NCBI RefSeq assembly: GCF_020906515.1
Contig: NC_085850.1
Span: 992,001 to 1,056,000 of the forward strand
From: Vanrija pseudolonga
Taxonomy: Eukaryota; Basidiomycota; Tremellomycetes; Trichosporonales; Trichosporonaceae
Reading direction: 5' to 3'
Length of the DNA stretch: 64,000 bases
The notes beneath the pieces were generated by a model, which saw nothing but the letters and a program-made list of their open reading frames with translations, was not told the origin of the DNA and ran no database searches. This document shows, piece after piece, positions 34,160 to 46,065 of this stretch; the stretch's first letter is position 1, and each line of letters begins with the position of its first letter. The position numbers and the translations under genes were made by a program.

Positions 34160-37100
34160 TCACATGTGTTGGGGGAACATGAAGCTCTCGAGCTGGGGCA
34201 TGGCGAGTGGTGGGTTGTTGGCATCCTTGTTGCCGGCCGCAAACGCCGCATTCTTGAGCTCTTCGATGGCTCGAGCTTGCGTGCGTGCGAGGTACATTGT
34301 CTCGCCGATTCGGTTGATTTCTTCAACCACAGTGTCCGCTTCTAGTCCGACGCTACGCGCGCCTTCGTGGTCCCCGGCGAGGCTGAGCCGGTGGACCTCT
34401 TTGATGAGAACCTTGGAGATCATGCTCCAGACGAGCACGACAAAGGCGTCAACGTCCGTAAATGGAAGTTTTGGGAGAGTTCTGAAGAGCTGCACGCTCT
34501 TGCGCGCCGCTCGTAGAGCCTCGGTGTTTTCCACGCCCAACGAGTTGATGTCGTGCAGAACCATGTGGACTGCAGTGATCAAGTGGTGGAGCATGACAAT
34601 GTTCGAAGGTATGTTTGGTTGCTCCATGCCGTCCTGCTCGGCGTGAAGCTTGCGGTAGACGGGGAAGACACCCTCCTCGCCAATCTGGCCGACGAGCTGC
34701 TCAACCGCCAGCAAGCACTCGCGGTAGTGGCGCGGGTTGCGGTACTTTGGCTGGTTGAGATACTCGGGCGGCTGGGACTGGCCGGGGTCGCGATGTACCG
34801 TGAGCGAGTACTGGTTCCAGGCGAGGGCGTAGGGCGAGTCCTCTTCCGGCTCGAGGAACACAAGCTTGGCAGAGCGCTCGAGGATGGCGACGCATTTGAC
34901 CCATTTGGTGCTGCTTGGTTAGCCAGAGGCCGCGGGGCGCAAGAAGCGAGGTGGTTGGAGAGGTGGATCACGGCTTCCTCCTTGCTTCCGCAGCGAGATA
35001 ATGCGTGACCCTCGTGGCAATGTGCCCACAAGCACAGAGCAAACTCGCGCGCAACAGGAACTGCGACCTGCGAACCTCCCAAGAACCTTGCGCAACAACT
35101 CACTAATGCGTGTCGTTCTCGGCGCCAGAAGCAGTGCCCTTGTAGAGGTCACGTACAGTGACATCGTCACGTTCCGTCACCATCCCAGAGGCGATGTCTG
35201 CCAGATGCCTGCCAAACGGAGTCGTGATGTCCTCGTCGCGGATGCCGGCAGAGTAGCCAGTGGCCAGGGCACCACAGCGGTCAATGGCAAACACAGCCCA
35301 GCTGGTAAACAGTCAGCACCGCCCCAGTGTTTGTGATCGTGGCGCCACATTCGACTCACAAAGCGTGGATCCGCTCGCCAAGCTCGACAGCGTCATCCGG
35401 CGGTGGCAACAGGAAGAATCGGTTCCGGAGGAAGGGGTTCTTGGGTTGCTCCGGCCGATGTACGCACGAAGGGATGCGGTGCAGCCCACACGAAAGGACG
35501 AGGCGGGTGGCCAAACCCGCGAGGCACCATCCTTCATGATGCCGTCCGGACGAGTGAGAGTACGCCGCCAGCAGCATCGCCGCCCTGACCGAGTCAATGA
35601 GGCGGTCAACACTCGACGTGGACGAGTCGAGGGCTTTGCACGCTTGCTCGAAGAAGTACTTCTCCATGTTGACCATCTGCGGGCTGTTGGAGATGCGCGT
35701 GGCCCATAGGTACATGGCGTTGAGGAGGGCCAAGTTTGGTCGTCTGCGGTCCGAGAAGGTCATGCGGTACCTGAAGCGCGGGATGCTCATCTCGAAGAAC
35801 AGAGTGGCGTGCTCGAGGAAGCAGTCGAGAAGCACCGTCCGCGTCACATCTTGTAGACCGTCATATTCCGTTCGTAGCCGTGACACGCTTCCGGGCGTTA
35901 CTGGCATGTCCTTGGACGAGTGACCCGAAGATTGCTTTCGACGCTTGATGGCCTCCTCCTCGCTGATGGCGCTGGCGTTGGGACTGAATAGGAACTCGCC
36001 TAGGCGTTCCGTCAGGCCCTCGACCGATTGAATATCCGAGACATAGTGCAGGCTGGCGTTATGACGATACAGGCTCGAAACCTTTGAGCCAGTGGTGCCG
36101 CCGCCATGAGTCGAGGAGTCTGTTGACTGGCTAGTGATGGCCTGCTCGGGCGTGGACGTGTCGGAAGGAAGCTGCGAGAGGCTCGCCGAGTTTGGGAGCT
36201 GTTGCTGCTGCTGCTGGGCAGACAAGCTTCCCTGCGCCATGTCAAAGGGCTCGGAAGTGAGGACACCCTGGTGGAAGTGAGGGCTTGCGTCGAAAGGCTG
36301 CGTCTGGACGATGCCTTCGCCACCTAGCCAACCCTGGGCACCAGTAAAAGAGGCGCCAGTGGTCCCGAACGGCATCATTCCCGGCGTGGACATCATGGGC
36401 ACGTATTGTGACTGCTGTTGGAACATGGAGGGCTGGAACCCGGCGCCGGCCATTCCCGCGATTCCCAAGCCGTCATTTTGGGTGGCTGTAGGCATGAGAT
36501 AGTTGTACTGCTGAGGCACGGCCTGGGCGTTGTACACTCCGGATTGAGACGGTAGGCCCGATGGCCCGTGTTGCTGGATGGGCAAGACCTGGGAGGGCAT
36601 GAGGACGTCAGGTCCTGGTATCGAGTAACGAGGTACAGAGGACGAGCCTGCGGATTAGCGTCAGCATGCTGTTGCGTCAGGATCAACGCGCTCGCTCACT
36701 TTGCTGCGAGTTTTGGCGGGAATTTGGCTTGGGCTCCTTGACTGGCGGCCCGTACTCGCACACCTTTGTGTACTTGATACAGTTGGAGCATGTTGGTCGG
36801 TCGCCAGAGCAGCGCTTTGGTCGAGTCAGCGAAAGGGGGGGGGGGGCGGACGGAGGGGCAAAAACCTCACCAGCTTGCGGCGGCGACAGAACGTGCATGC
36901 CCTGGAGGAGACAGTGAGCGCCGAACGAGCGGTCGTACGAGAGCGGCGGCCGACTTACATGCCTCTCTTGAGACCATAGTGAGGAAAGTGCGACACATCG
37001 ACCTTCTTGGGAGCAGTGGTCGGTACTGGGAGCGGGTCATCAGCCACGGTTGACTAGCTGCATGTTTTAGTGACTCACGATCCTTGTCCGATGGCTGCCT

Positions 37101-37701
37101 GATGGGATCTGGCCTTGACCTTGCCTCGGCGCTGCTTTGGGTGTCAGTGTCATATGGCTTGGCGGCGGCAAGGGTTGGGGATCAAGCTCACTCGGAGGTG
37201 GCCGAGCTCGAAGAGTCTGTTTGGGTGTCAGTTCCAACACGTTGGGTTTTGGTGACCGGGGTGAGGCCTTTTCAACTGACCGTGCATAGAGTCGGCCATT
37301 GCGGAATTTGCAGTGGGTGGAGTAGGAGGTTGGCCGTTCATGAGGACTAGGAGCTCTGGAGAAGCAAGAAGAGTATCGGCGACGGTCCCCGGTTGGGATG
37401 AAGCGACGGCCAGACAAGGTGGCGAGGGCGCGTGCCCTGTCGGTGGTGGGTCGTGCGATGGATGTTGCAGTGACGATTCTAGTGAGCGTGGTGGAGGTTG
37501 TTGTGGTGGTGGTAGCAGTGGTGGTGGTAGGGGCAGGGGCAGGGGTAGCCCTAGGGGCTGCTGATGCTGGGGTGGTGTGGGTGGGAGTGGGGTGGACAAT
37601 GGCAAGTGATTGTTGTGTTGTATCCACGAGAGGTGATGATCCCCTCCTATGCTGGTCAAGTCGGCACCGTCCGAGGTGCCGAGGGGATCAGGATTCCTCA
37701 T
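34160..37701 (-). CDS. Zn(II)2Cys6 transcription factor with fungal-specific domain
   Basis: Ten exons from 37701 to 34160: 37281-37701, 37192-37216, 37079-37134, 36959-37025, 36871-36901, 36700-36814, 35360-36647, 35104-35301, 34972-35067 and 34160-34910; about 1015 residues. The zinc cluster MACTFCRRRKLRC, then SGDRPTCSNCIKYTKVCEYG, is assembled from three exons (residues about 190-225). The N-terminus is Pro/Leu/Gln-rich. The fungal_trans region includes FFEMSIPRFRYRMTF, MLLAAYSHSSGRHHEGW and FWAVFAIDRCGALATGY. A helical C-terminal part has KWVKCVAILERSAKLVFLEP. It should bind CGG-type sites as a nuclear regulator; targets are unknown. The junction between exons 8 and 9 is problematic: GTGAGT splicing yields TAG, so that boundary is provisional. 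Confidence 0.82.
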
Positions 37702-40700
37702 GGAAGAGATGGGAGAGGCCGGGTGGGGGGGCCGCAGGCGAGTGTGATATAAGAGGTGGTGGTAAATGTCGGAAGATGGAGTCGGGGAGAGGCCAGGGGG
37801 ACAGAGGCGGAGGAGGCGAGCGAGGGCAAGGAGGCGCCAGCCAGCCAGCCAGCCAGCAGCCAGCCAGCAGCCAGCCAGCGGCCATGGTCGGTCGGCAGAG
37901 ACGTCGGCACCATGTCGGAGCTTTAGACGCCAGTGAGCCAGACTAGCCAGGCCATGTGTCCGGGTGTTGGCTACGTACTTGCGTGCTACGCGTCTGGGCA
38001 GCTCGTGTGGGCTGGCTGTTGCGCTGTTGCTGGCTTGGCTCGCGCCGCTGCGCTGCACCTCGACCTCCATCGGTCGGCTTATTCCCTCGTTCCTCCCTGT
38101 CGAGTGCCAGACCCACTCTTGTGTCGGGTTGCCTGCGTTGCAAGCCGAACCCAACCAACCCCCCTTCGCGTCCGTCTGCCTGCCGAGACTTCACACTCTT
38201 CTCGCCTTTACGGCATGCACCTACAACCGCCCCCAAACGACGCACTCGTACGGAAAAGGGACGCACTTGCACAACCAGGTACTGACCCACATACTCTTTG
38301 ACTCTCTGGCTGCTTGGCTGAAACCTACAGATTGCAGAGTGACGCCAGTTGGGGTCAGGTCGAGCACGTACGCCAGTTTTACGTTAATGCTGCCCTGACA
38401 TGACTCGCCTCTGGGCGAGCGTAGCTGGTCGATTAACTCGACAGCTTGCTTCGACTGGGCAGCCCATGGATCGGTCCAAGACTGCATAAGCTGTCTCGCT
38501 ACAAACACACACGCAAGCAGTGCAATCTCAAACGTGATAAGTGGCGGCACACCCACGCTCAAACACAGCTGCGGGCAGGGGGGAAGGTCGAAAGTTGACA
38601 AGGTTAATCTTGATGCACGGGATGGGGCTGATGGCTATGCGGCCGGCTGTGCATCCAGGCCGAGAGGCAATGCAAAGGCAATGCAGCTTGTAGTGGGGCC
38701 GACCTCGGACTACACCACCTGACTTACAACAAGGATTGCTTGCGTCGTTTAGGCCCATGCCCGGATCCTAATGCCTAGCTGGACAACTTATCCCCGAGAG
38801 ACGTCTTGTGAGCTGCGCTGGGCTGCCGGCTCGCTCAAGAGACAAGACATCTGACTCAGAGTTGGTCAAGACTATTCTCGTCGTTGCAGAGGCACTAGGA
38901 CAGAAGCAACCCCCTTGCCTCACCCATGCCTCAGGGGAAACCAGGGTCCAGTGGGTCAGGGGTTCCTATTGACACAAGCTTACGCATAGTCGCCTTCCCC
39001 CCGTCCTTCGCCTGCCTTGTTCCCCCTCCGCTCCTCCTCCCCCCCTCACGATAGGGTTAAAGTGCGTGGATTGCTTGCGACTTGGGCAATCTGTGGGGTC
39101 GGATTCCCAGGCCACATACCGTCGACATTTTGTGGAGCGTTCACCAGGGGTGAGTGTCTCGTGAGCCTAACATGGCCGCGTCCCTGATGCCAAGCATATG
39201 CCTTGCAGCGTTTGCGTTTACCCCCGAGACGCACCACAAAGGCACTGACCCACCCACCACCTCTCCTCTGAGCTGCCAGCAGCAGCTCCCACGAGATTGA
39301 TTCCACACAGGTAGGTTCCTGTATACTCGGACCCACTGGGCCCGACCACCTCCCGTACCTGCAGAGCTCGCGAGTGACGACTTTTTTGTCCTTTTAGTCC
39401 GCAAGACGCCGCCTTGACCGGGACCTCCGTGTTGTTCGGCACGATCTCTCTCGACATGCCGGCGAGATTGGCATATCTCCCGGGGTTCATATCCGGATCG
39501 TCACGCCTCCGTTCCAGCCGGAGCCGCACTATGCTACTGTTGTACACTATCCATCTCATGTTACATGCGTATCTCATCGTCACTCCGACTTTACCTGACA
39601 ACGCCAAAGAGGCGGTCTAGCAGATCCAGGCGGCCAGGCGGCCGGATTGGGGATTTCAGAGCCATTCTTAGGCCCGGAACCACGGGTAAACCACGAATCA
39701 CTGGGGCACGGTCCTAAGCATCCCTGGCGCGAATGGCGGCTCGTCAGAGTGTGGTGGCATGTGCCACTCTCGGCGACGACGATTTGTTGCCGACCGACAA
39801 AGGCTCCACCCACGACAATTGTGGCGCGCACGTGGACTGTTTCATGGTGGCATGGTGGGACTTCGAGGCATAAGGAGGCGAGAGGGGCGAAGCAGCAGCA
39901 TCGCCGTGCCAGTCTGGCGATAGCAGCGCACAAGCTCGGCCTCAGCGCCGAGGCCGCCGTGTCGCGACTCGGCGGCGTAGCGGCGGGGAAGTGACCCCAA
40001 GCACTCCCGGAAAATGGAAACCCTCGGACAAGGTCCTCGAGAGCATGCTTAACGTTTGAGGGTGGCAACCGTTGTCGCTGCCCGCGCGAGGGCGGCGCCG
40101 CACTCCTGTCGCACTTGAAACCCGGGCGAAGCGCTCGCGCCGCCGCCGAGGGGCGCCAGTCAATGCCGGATCCAACCTCGCCCAAGACCGACCCCGTTCG
40201 TAACCAAGACGTCACGAGACATGCATGCCTGGGCATCTCGTTGTGCTTGGCAGGCCCTCTCGCAATCCTACACGCATCAAGGTGTCATGGTGGGACCCAG
40301 AGGCACTTGTCACGCGGGTCCGGGGAAACCGGAGTCGGCAACGACGTTGGTGCCACACGCCCGCTTCGGCGGACTTTGATGGCGCAGACGACGACGTCGG
40401 ACGCCAACGATGCCCGAGACATGTTGTATCCTTTGCTTGGTCACCATCGTCATGCTTTTGGATTTTTACGCATCCCCCGATCGTCCAGGCAAGCAGGGGT
40501 TAGCGCCCGGCCGAACAGGTGGGCTTGGCTCGCCGTCGGTTGACAAGGAGACGAAACGGCCGGAAGGTGAGTGGCGGTGCGTCATCGCGAGTTGTCTCTC
40601 GTCCGTCGGAACACGAGCGCAAGGCGAGTGCTGATCGAGCGAGCGAGCGAGCGAGCACAAACAAGAGAGGCCGGCACACGACGATCGAACGAAGCTGCCA

Positions 40701-43367
40701 TGCGTTGGGGCGATGGCTGCGCAGAGGGAGGCCCGCAGGAACACGGAGCGGGCATGGTGCCCGCTCAGCTCCGCAGCCAGACTTTCGGCGGCGTGGCGAT
40801 GTGACGTGAAACGTGCCGGCGTCCAGCTCCACGTCAGAGTTTAGTTTGCAGCGCCGTGTCGGGGATGTCGTGGCGGTTTTGTTGCGGCTCCGACTTGTAC
40901 GCTGGTGGCGAAATCGTCTGGGGAAGGGGAAGGAAGTTGGGAAAGGACCGGTGCTCGAGGTGGCGTCGAGCGCGTACGTCGGCGAAGGGGATCGTGGTTG
41001 TGGCCACCGGCTTCGGTGTCCGTTTTTGGCGGTGGTAGGTGTTCTCGACACGGGTACGTCTTCTTCGCGTCCGATGACGCCGGGTGAGTAGTGCGCTGAT
41101 GTCGACTCACGAAGACTGGAGCGGCTGGCTAAAATGTAGGCTAGATGCCTACGAGACTCCTGATCATGGGGCTCTCAAGCAACGACGTTCTGCGCCTGGC
41201 TCTGCAGTGCTTCTCGGGCCTGCCGAGTCTTCTAGCGTCGATTCGACAAGCTCTTGGTGGACCCGGTTGGCCATCAAAAGTGTTAGGCTAGGTGAGTCGT
41301 CCCGAACGCTTCGGAGGGTGGACGTCTTGGAGCTTGGGAGTCGGAGCTCGCGAGTCATCTCTTCCCGCCTTGCTCCACTTTGCTGCTCTTGGGCGATGAC
41401 TGCTCGAGCATCGGGGCTCGATTCTTCCCCACCTCCAAACGAGAGGAAAGGTCAAGGGACCCCGGAGAGTAGGAGTGAGTGACTCCACCGACCCCTTACC
41501 CATCATCGATATCCCGGCTCGAAGTCATCTTCAGGTCGTCCTGCGGCGTTTCCTCGGGTGCTGCCGTCGATCGATATGTTCTGCAAACCCTAGATGATTT
41601 TCTCTTCAAGCTGACAATAAGACATCGGGCTGGGGGTGAGTATCCGACCTCACCGTCAGTCGTGAGTCCGACCGTCAACGACCGGGGAAACGAAGCGCAC
41701 CCCCCGCCTTCCGCTCACCAGTCGAGCGCTGGAAACTACCAACAGTCCGACAAGTCCGTTTAACGAGCCAGCGCAAATTATGTATCCCACCGCACCCCGC
41801 GTGCCGCTAGCGAGCGCCGGCTCAACGTCTCGCCGAAGGGCGCACAGGCCGGGTCGGCGGATGGCGCCGAGCGAGGAAAATCAAATTACCGACGACGTCG
41901 CACCAGCCACGCCGTCCTTCCGACGCGAGCGACGTTCGGCACGATGCCGGCTACCTGCCGATACGTGGCGGCGCCGACGGCGACGCGGCGCTGGCTTATG
42001 AGCCGCCACGCCGCCGACGCCGCCGCTGACTGCAGATCTGCAAGGTGGCGCGTGGCGCGTGGCGCTAAGCGTGCCCCTGGCTGCGCTCCGCACTGTGTGC
42101 CGCACGCACTCGCTCTCTCGCTCGCTTGCGCTAGAGGTGTGTGTGTGCGTGTCAAAAGCTGACTGTTGTCGGTACGAGTGCCACACACGCCTCGGGCTCG
42201 GTGAGCCTCGGCGAGTGAGGGTGGGAGGGAAGGAGCGGCGCACAAGCCCCCGCACGCGCCGCTGACGCTTCCACGTCGACAAACAGGATGACGCGAGCCG
42301 GTGGTGCCGCAGTGCACAGCGCCGGCCGCCTCGTTTAATTCCTTGTGATCACCGGGCGCCTGGCAATAAGCATCCGAGCACGACAACGCCAAACGACGGC
42401 TGCCACGCTGACAAGCACGGCGGCTGACGCGAGCCAGTGCGCCTGCCGCCTTGCGAACCACGAGGCCGGGGCGCGCGAGGGGCACGCTGCTCGTGCTCCG
42501 CACGCCCCGCTACACACCGGCATTTAATGGGATATCGCACGCACGAGGTTGTACGCGCTTTTGCCGAGGGCAAGGTCCGCCTCATTGATCCCCTTCCTCG
42601 TGGCGACGAGCCCGGCGGCGATGACTCAAGAGACTGTTGCGCACCTGTGTCAGGCCAGTGCTTGAAGCAGCGCCCCGCACTGTACATGTGCTCGTCGGCC
42701 CTGCTCGGCACACTGCTAACCCCTGGGCGGGGCACAAAACGGCGTTGAGGGGTATCTCCCGTCTGAGGCGATGTCCGTCTGGCGACTTGTCGATCGGCGA
42801 TGTGTCAAAACAACACGGTTTGTGTTGCACCGGCCTACCCTACACCAGTGCTCAACCTTCCTTCTCCAACGGATATACACCGCCACCCCTATGCATCGCC
42901 TGCTGTTGGCTATGCGTGGGAGATTGCCGTACCTGCTTGCCGGCACTTGGCGGTGCTCGCTGTCCCCGTGGTCAGCGTTAGGTTTGGACATTGTCTTGGC
43001 ACCGAGGGCGATTAGTGGGTCATGGGTCAGCGATCAGCAGCACGCGACCGCGATAACATGTGACGTGTTGTGCACCGTGCATGTAGGAACAGCGTGGTCC
43101 GTCTTGGTTTCATCTGTCGCTGCCCAGTGACCATGCATGCTCGCTACTGTCGACGATGGCGAAGGGTGGCTGCCACTCTGTACTCTGGCGGGCGTGGCTT
43201 ACCTTCTAGAGTCACGAGCCCGCCCGCGGATCCGGACCGACAACCAGCAACGACGAAATTGGCCACTGGCTGGTCCGACCACGCGACCTCCACCTCGAGT
43301 CGACACTTTGAGCCTCGTCGAGCCTGATTTTCCTCACCTAACTCATCCACAACCCAACCGACACCAC
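37702..43367. other. Gene desert, 5.7 kb
   Basis: The longest gap in the window. The left 300 bases hold the zinc-cluster gene's promoter with an imperfect (AGCC)n/CAGC tract at 37835-37880. An open frame at 38221-38601 on the minus strand has fairly natural composition (PLITFEIALLACVFVARQLM) but no support. From 40.8 to 41.7 kb several GTGAGT donor-like sites occur (41082, 41292, 41474, 41637) without frames that join into a protein. Possible readings are a non-coding RNA gene, a decayed gene or heterochromatin. No transposon ends or target duplications were seen. Confidence 0.5.
37835..37880. repeat. Imperfect (AGCC)n tract
   Basis: Repeated GCCAGCCAGC with CAGC interruptions, about 140-180 bases upstream of the zinc-cluster ATG. 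Confidence 0.75.
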
Positions 43368-45779
43368 ATGGGCGTGCGCGGCCTTCAGACGTTCCTAAAA
43401 GAGAACCGCCAGTCGCTCTGCCGCTCCGTCATCCTCGACCGGGACGGGGCGGGCGCGCGCGCGACAGTCCCCGTCGTCGTCGACGCCTGGGGGTGAGTTT
43501 GGCTCTGCGGCACGGCCAGCTGACAGCAGCGTCATCTACCAGCTGTACCTCGACGCGCTGCCATGGGCCTCGGGCGGCGAGTACCTCCGCTTCTACCGCC
43601 TCACGCGGCGGCTCGTCAAGGCATGGCGTGCGGCGGGGCTCGACCCGACATTTGTGTTCGATGGTGAGTTGGCAGCTGTTCCGCGTCGCTGACGAAAGGC
43701 GCATCCCCGCCTGAGAAGCACGCGACGCAGCTCGAGCGCATGCAGGGCCACGTGTCGACCGCGCGCATGTTCTACACCATCTCGGCGGCGACGCGCTCCG
43801 GCCCGTCCTTCTCGCGCGGGTCGGCCATCCTCCCGCCCTTCGCGGCGCCGACGTTCGCCCGCGCGCTCGCGAGCCTCGACGTGCCAGTCAAGTTTGTGCC
43901 GCGCGGCGAGGCGGACGGGGCGTGCGTCGTGCTCGCTGATGAGCTTGGTGGGTACGTCCTCGGCAAGGACACGGACTTTGTCGTGCTCGCCGCTGCGGCG
44001 AGCGACAGGCTCAAGGGATACTGCCCGCTCGACATGCTCGAGTGGATCGAGGGCACGCCCGACGCCGAGAACGAGGCCGACGGCGGCAGCTTCACGACGG
44101 TGACGACTAAGCAGCGCCCCGGGCGGAGGACGTCGAGACTCCTCCCTCCTGCGCGGTACAACAACCCCACGCTCGTGCTCGCTGCTTATGCGACGCCGGC
44201 GCTGTGCCGCCTGCTCAGACTGCCAGCGAGCACGCTCCCACTGTTCTCTTCGCTCCTCGGCAATGACTACACGCCTGCAAACGTCCCAGAACTCCTCTCG
44301 GCCGGCGTGACGAAGCCTTCCGATCGGATACACGGCGTCGCAAGAGCGCTGCGCGAGCAGCTCGACCGCCCGAGGTCGAAAGACGACAACGCGGCAGCCG
44401 AGCTCGTCTTTCGTGTTGTCCGCAAGCTGTGTACCCGCCCCTATGTCAACGACAGCGAGCTGAGAGAGCTGGCTGACGCCATCATCGACGCTACGATGCA
44501 GTACTCGCTGCCGACGCGGGACTGCTGCTCGGTGTATCCCTTCTGCGGCGAGCTTGACGTTGCCGGCTGCACGACGTCCCTCAGCCGCATGTCAACGCCG
44601 GGCGGTACGCCACCAGAGCCGTCACCTGTGCTCAAGGCCTACTCGTCTGCCCAGCGCGCCGGGTTCCTCAACCTCGTCACACACGCCTGGCTGTACCCCG
44701 ACCGCGTGTACCTCTACCCCGGGCTCGAGGACCCCGCGGGGCCAAGCACTCGCGCGTCGGCGGCGGGCACGGCTGTCCGCTACGCTGCCTACGCGATCGC
44801 GGACGAGGCACTCGGGGGGTTACGCTTCCCTGCGGTCTCTGGCGACGAGCTCGAGGAGCTCATGCAGGACAAGGAGGCGAGAAAGCTCTTGGGCGTGGAC
44901 GAGGGCGGTGAGGACGACGGCGAGAGCATCGCGGAATCGAGCACCTCGGCCCCCGACGACGAGGCGGACACGACGCTCGTCGCGACGACACCACCTCGTG
45001 CCGTGGTCGAGTACCTGCGGCAGGGGTCGTCGAACCGCGTCGGACCGCGGCGCAACGACCTGCCGACCCTCCCCACGTCGGACGCGCCAGCGTCCCTCAA
45101 GCCGTTACCCGAGCGCCTTGGCCTGTATCTCGAGCACCTGGGCTCCAAGACGCCGCTGGTCGAGGCGCTTCCCCCGCGTCTCCAGCCGCTGGTCGCCGCC
45201 GTCCGGCTGTGCGTCGTGCAGGCCGCCGAGGCCGACACGACGGGCTCGCGCAGGTGGTTAAAGTCTGAAGTCGAGGCCGTCCTCCGCGCCGGGATCGGCA
45301 GCCTCACGGGCTGGGAACTGCTCCGCGACGACGATGACGATGCGTTCGACGACACGGAGAACGAGTATCCGACGCTCACGAACCGCAGCGCCGAGCTCGT
45401 CGCGCAGCTCACCGCGGCCTTCACCGACGCGCAGGTGCTCGCGCAGGCGCTCCTCCTCCTGCCCGAGAACGGCGTGACGCATCTCCTGCCGTACGCGTTC
45501 ATCTCGGGCGTCGCGCTCCATACGGCGCTCGCTGGCGTCGATCCCTCCCCGTCCACTGGGTGGCGGTGGACCGCTGGCGCCCGCGACCGGTTCAAGGACG
45601 CCAAGGACGCCGTGCTCGACCTCGGGGACGACATGTTTGGCTTCACTCGCGCGCCAAAGTCCCCGCCCCGGCCCAAGGCCAAGGGCAAGCGGCCGGCGGC
45701 GAACGGGCGCAAGGTCAACGGTGGTGGTGGTGGTGGCGGCAGCCGCTTCGACTTGCTCAGTAGCGTTGATGGGCTGTAG
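43368..45779 (+). CDS. Asteroid/FEN1-superfamily (XPG-like) nuclease
   Basis: Three exons, 43368-43492, 43527-43663 and 43699-45779, with introns of 34 and 35 bases, give about 780 residues. It opens MGVRGLQTFLKENRQSLCRS, the XPG N-terminal signature with the glycine right after Met. VVVDAWGSVIYQLYLDALPW follows, then FVFDG. The internal domain has PRGEADGACVVLADELGGYV and LGKDTDFVVLA, with the acidic metal-binding residues kept (GEAD, DTD). LLGNDYTPAN resembles the helix-hairpin-helix entrance. This architecture matches Asteroid (Aste1) proteins rather than FEN1, Exo1 or Rad2, which are shorter or ordered differently. It is probably a structure-selective nuclease; no assay-level function can be given. 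A C-terminal basic stretch and Gly7 run precede SRFDLLSSVDGL. Confidence 0.85.
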
Positions 45780-46065
45780 GAGTCGCTCAGGATGCAACTT
45801 GCATGGCAACGTGTTGGACCAGGGGGCGACGCGAAGCGGAAGGCAACTGACGATGTGTTGCGATCACCCCTGCAGATGCTCACCGCGCGTTGCACCTGCC
45901 TGCCACACCGCAATCGCTCTCGCGGAGGGCTTCGCTGACTTCCCGCCGCCGTGCCTTGCAATAGTCCATGCGTGCATAACAGTACATGAGAGGGTATATG
46001 GGGCATGTCTCTGTATTCAACAGTGTAGTCTTGTGATGAGGGAATGGAAGGGAGGGCGTGGGTGT

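Noticed and set aside
38221-38601. Minus-strand frame with a hydrophobic stretch in the desert
   Set aside because: Composition is tolerable, but codon ends are not C/G-biased as in neighbours and no adjoining exon or family could be found.
39845-40300. Short shared word CATGGTGGGAC at two places as transposon remnants
   Set aside because: Only an 11-base match with poor flanking similarity; no terminal repeats, target duplications or transposase/reverse-transcriptase motifs.
40800-41770. A possible multi-exon gene from clustered GTGAGT sites
   Set aside because: No acceptor combination yields a continuous, protein-like product, so it is reported only as part of the gene desert.
44789-46006. 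405-codon open frame opposite the Asteroid-like gene
   Set aside because: Ser/Arg-rich shadow of the third exon; no start context, splice sites or family.
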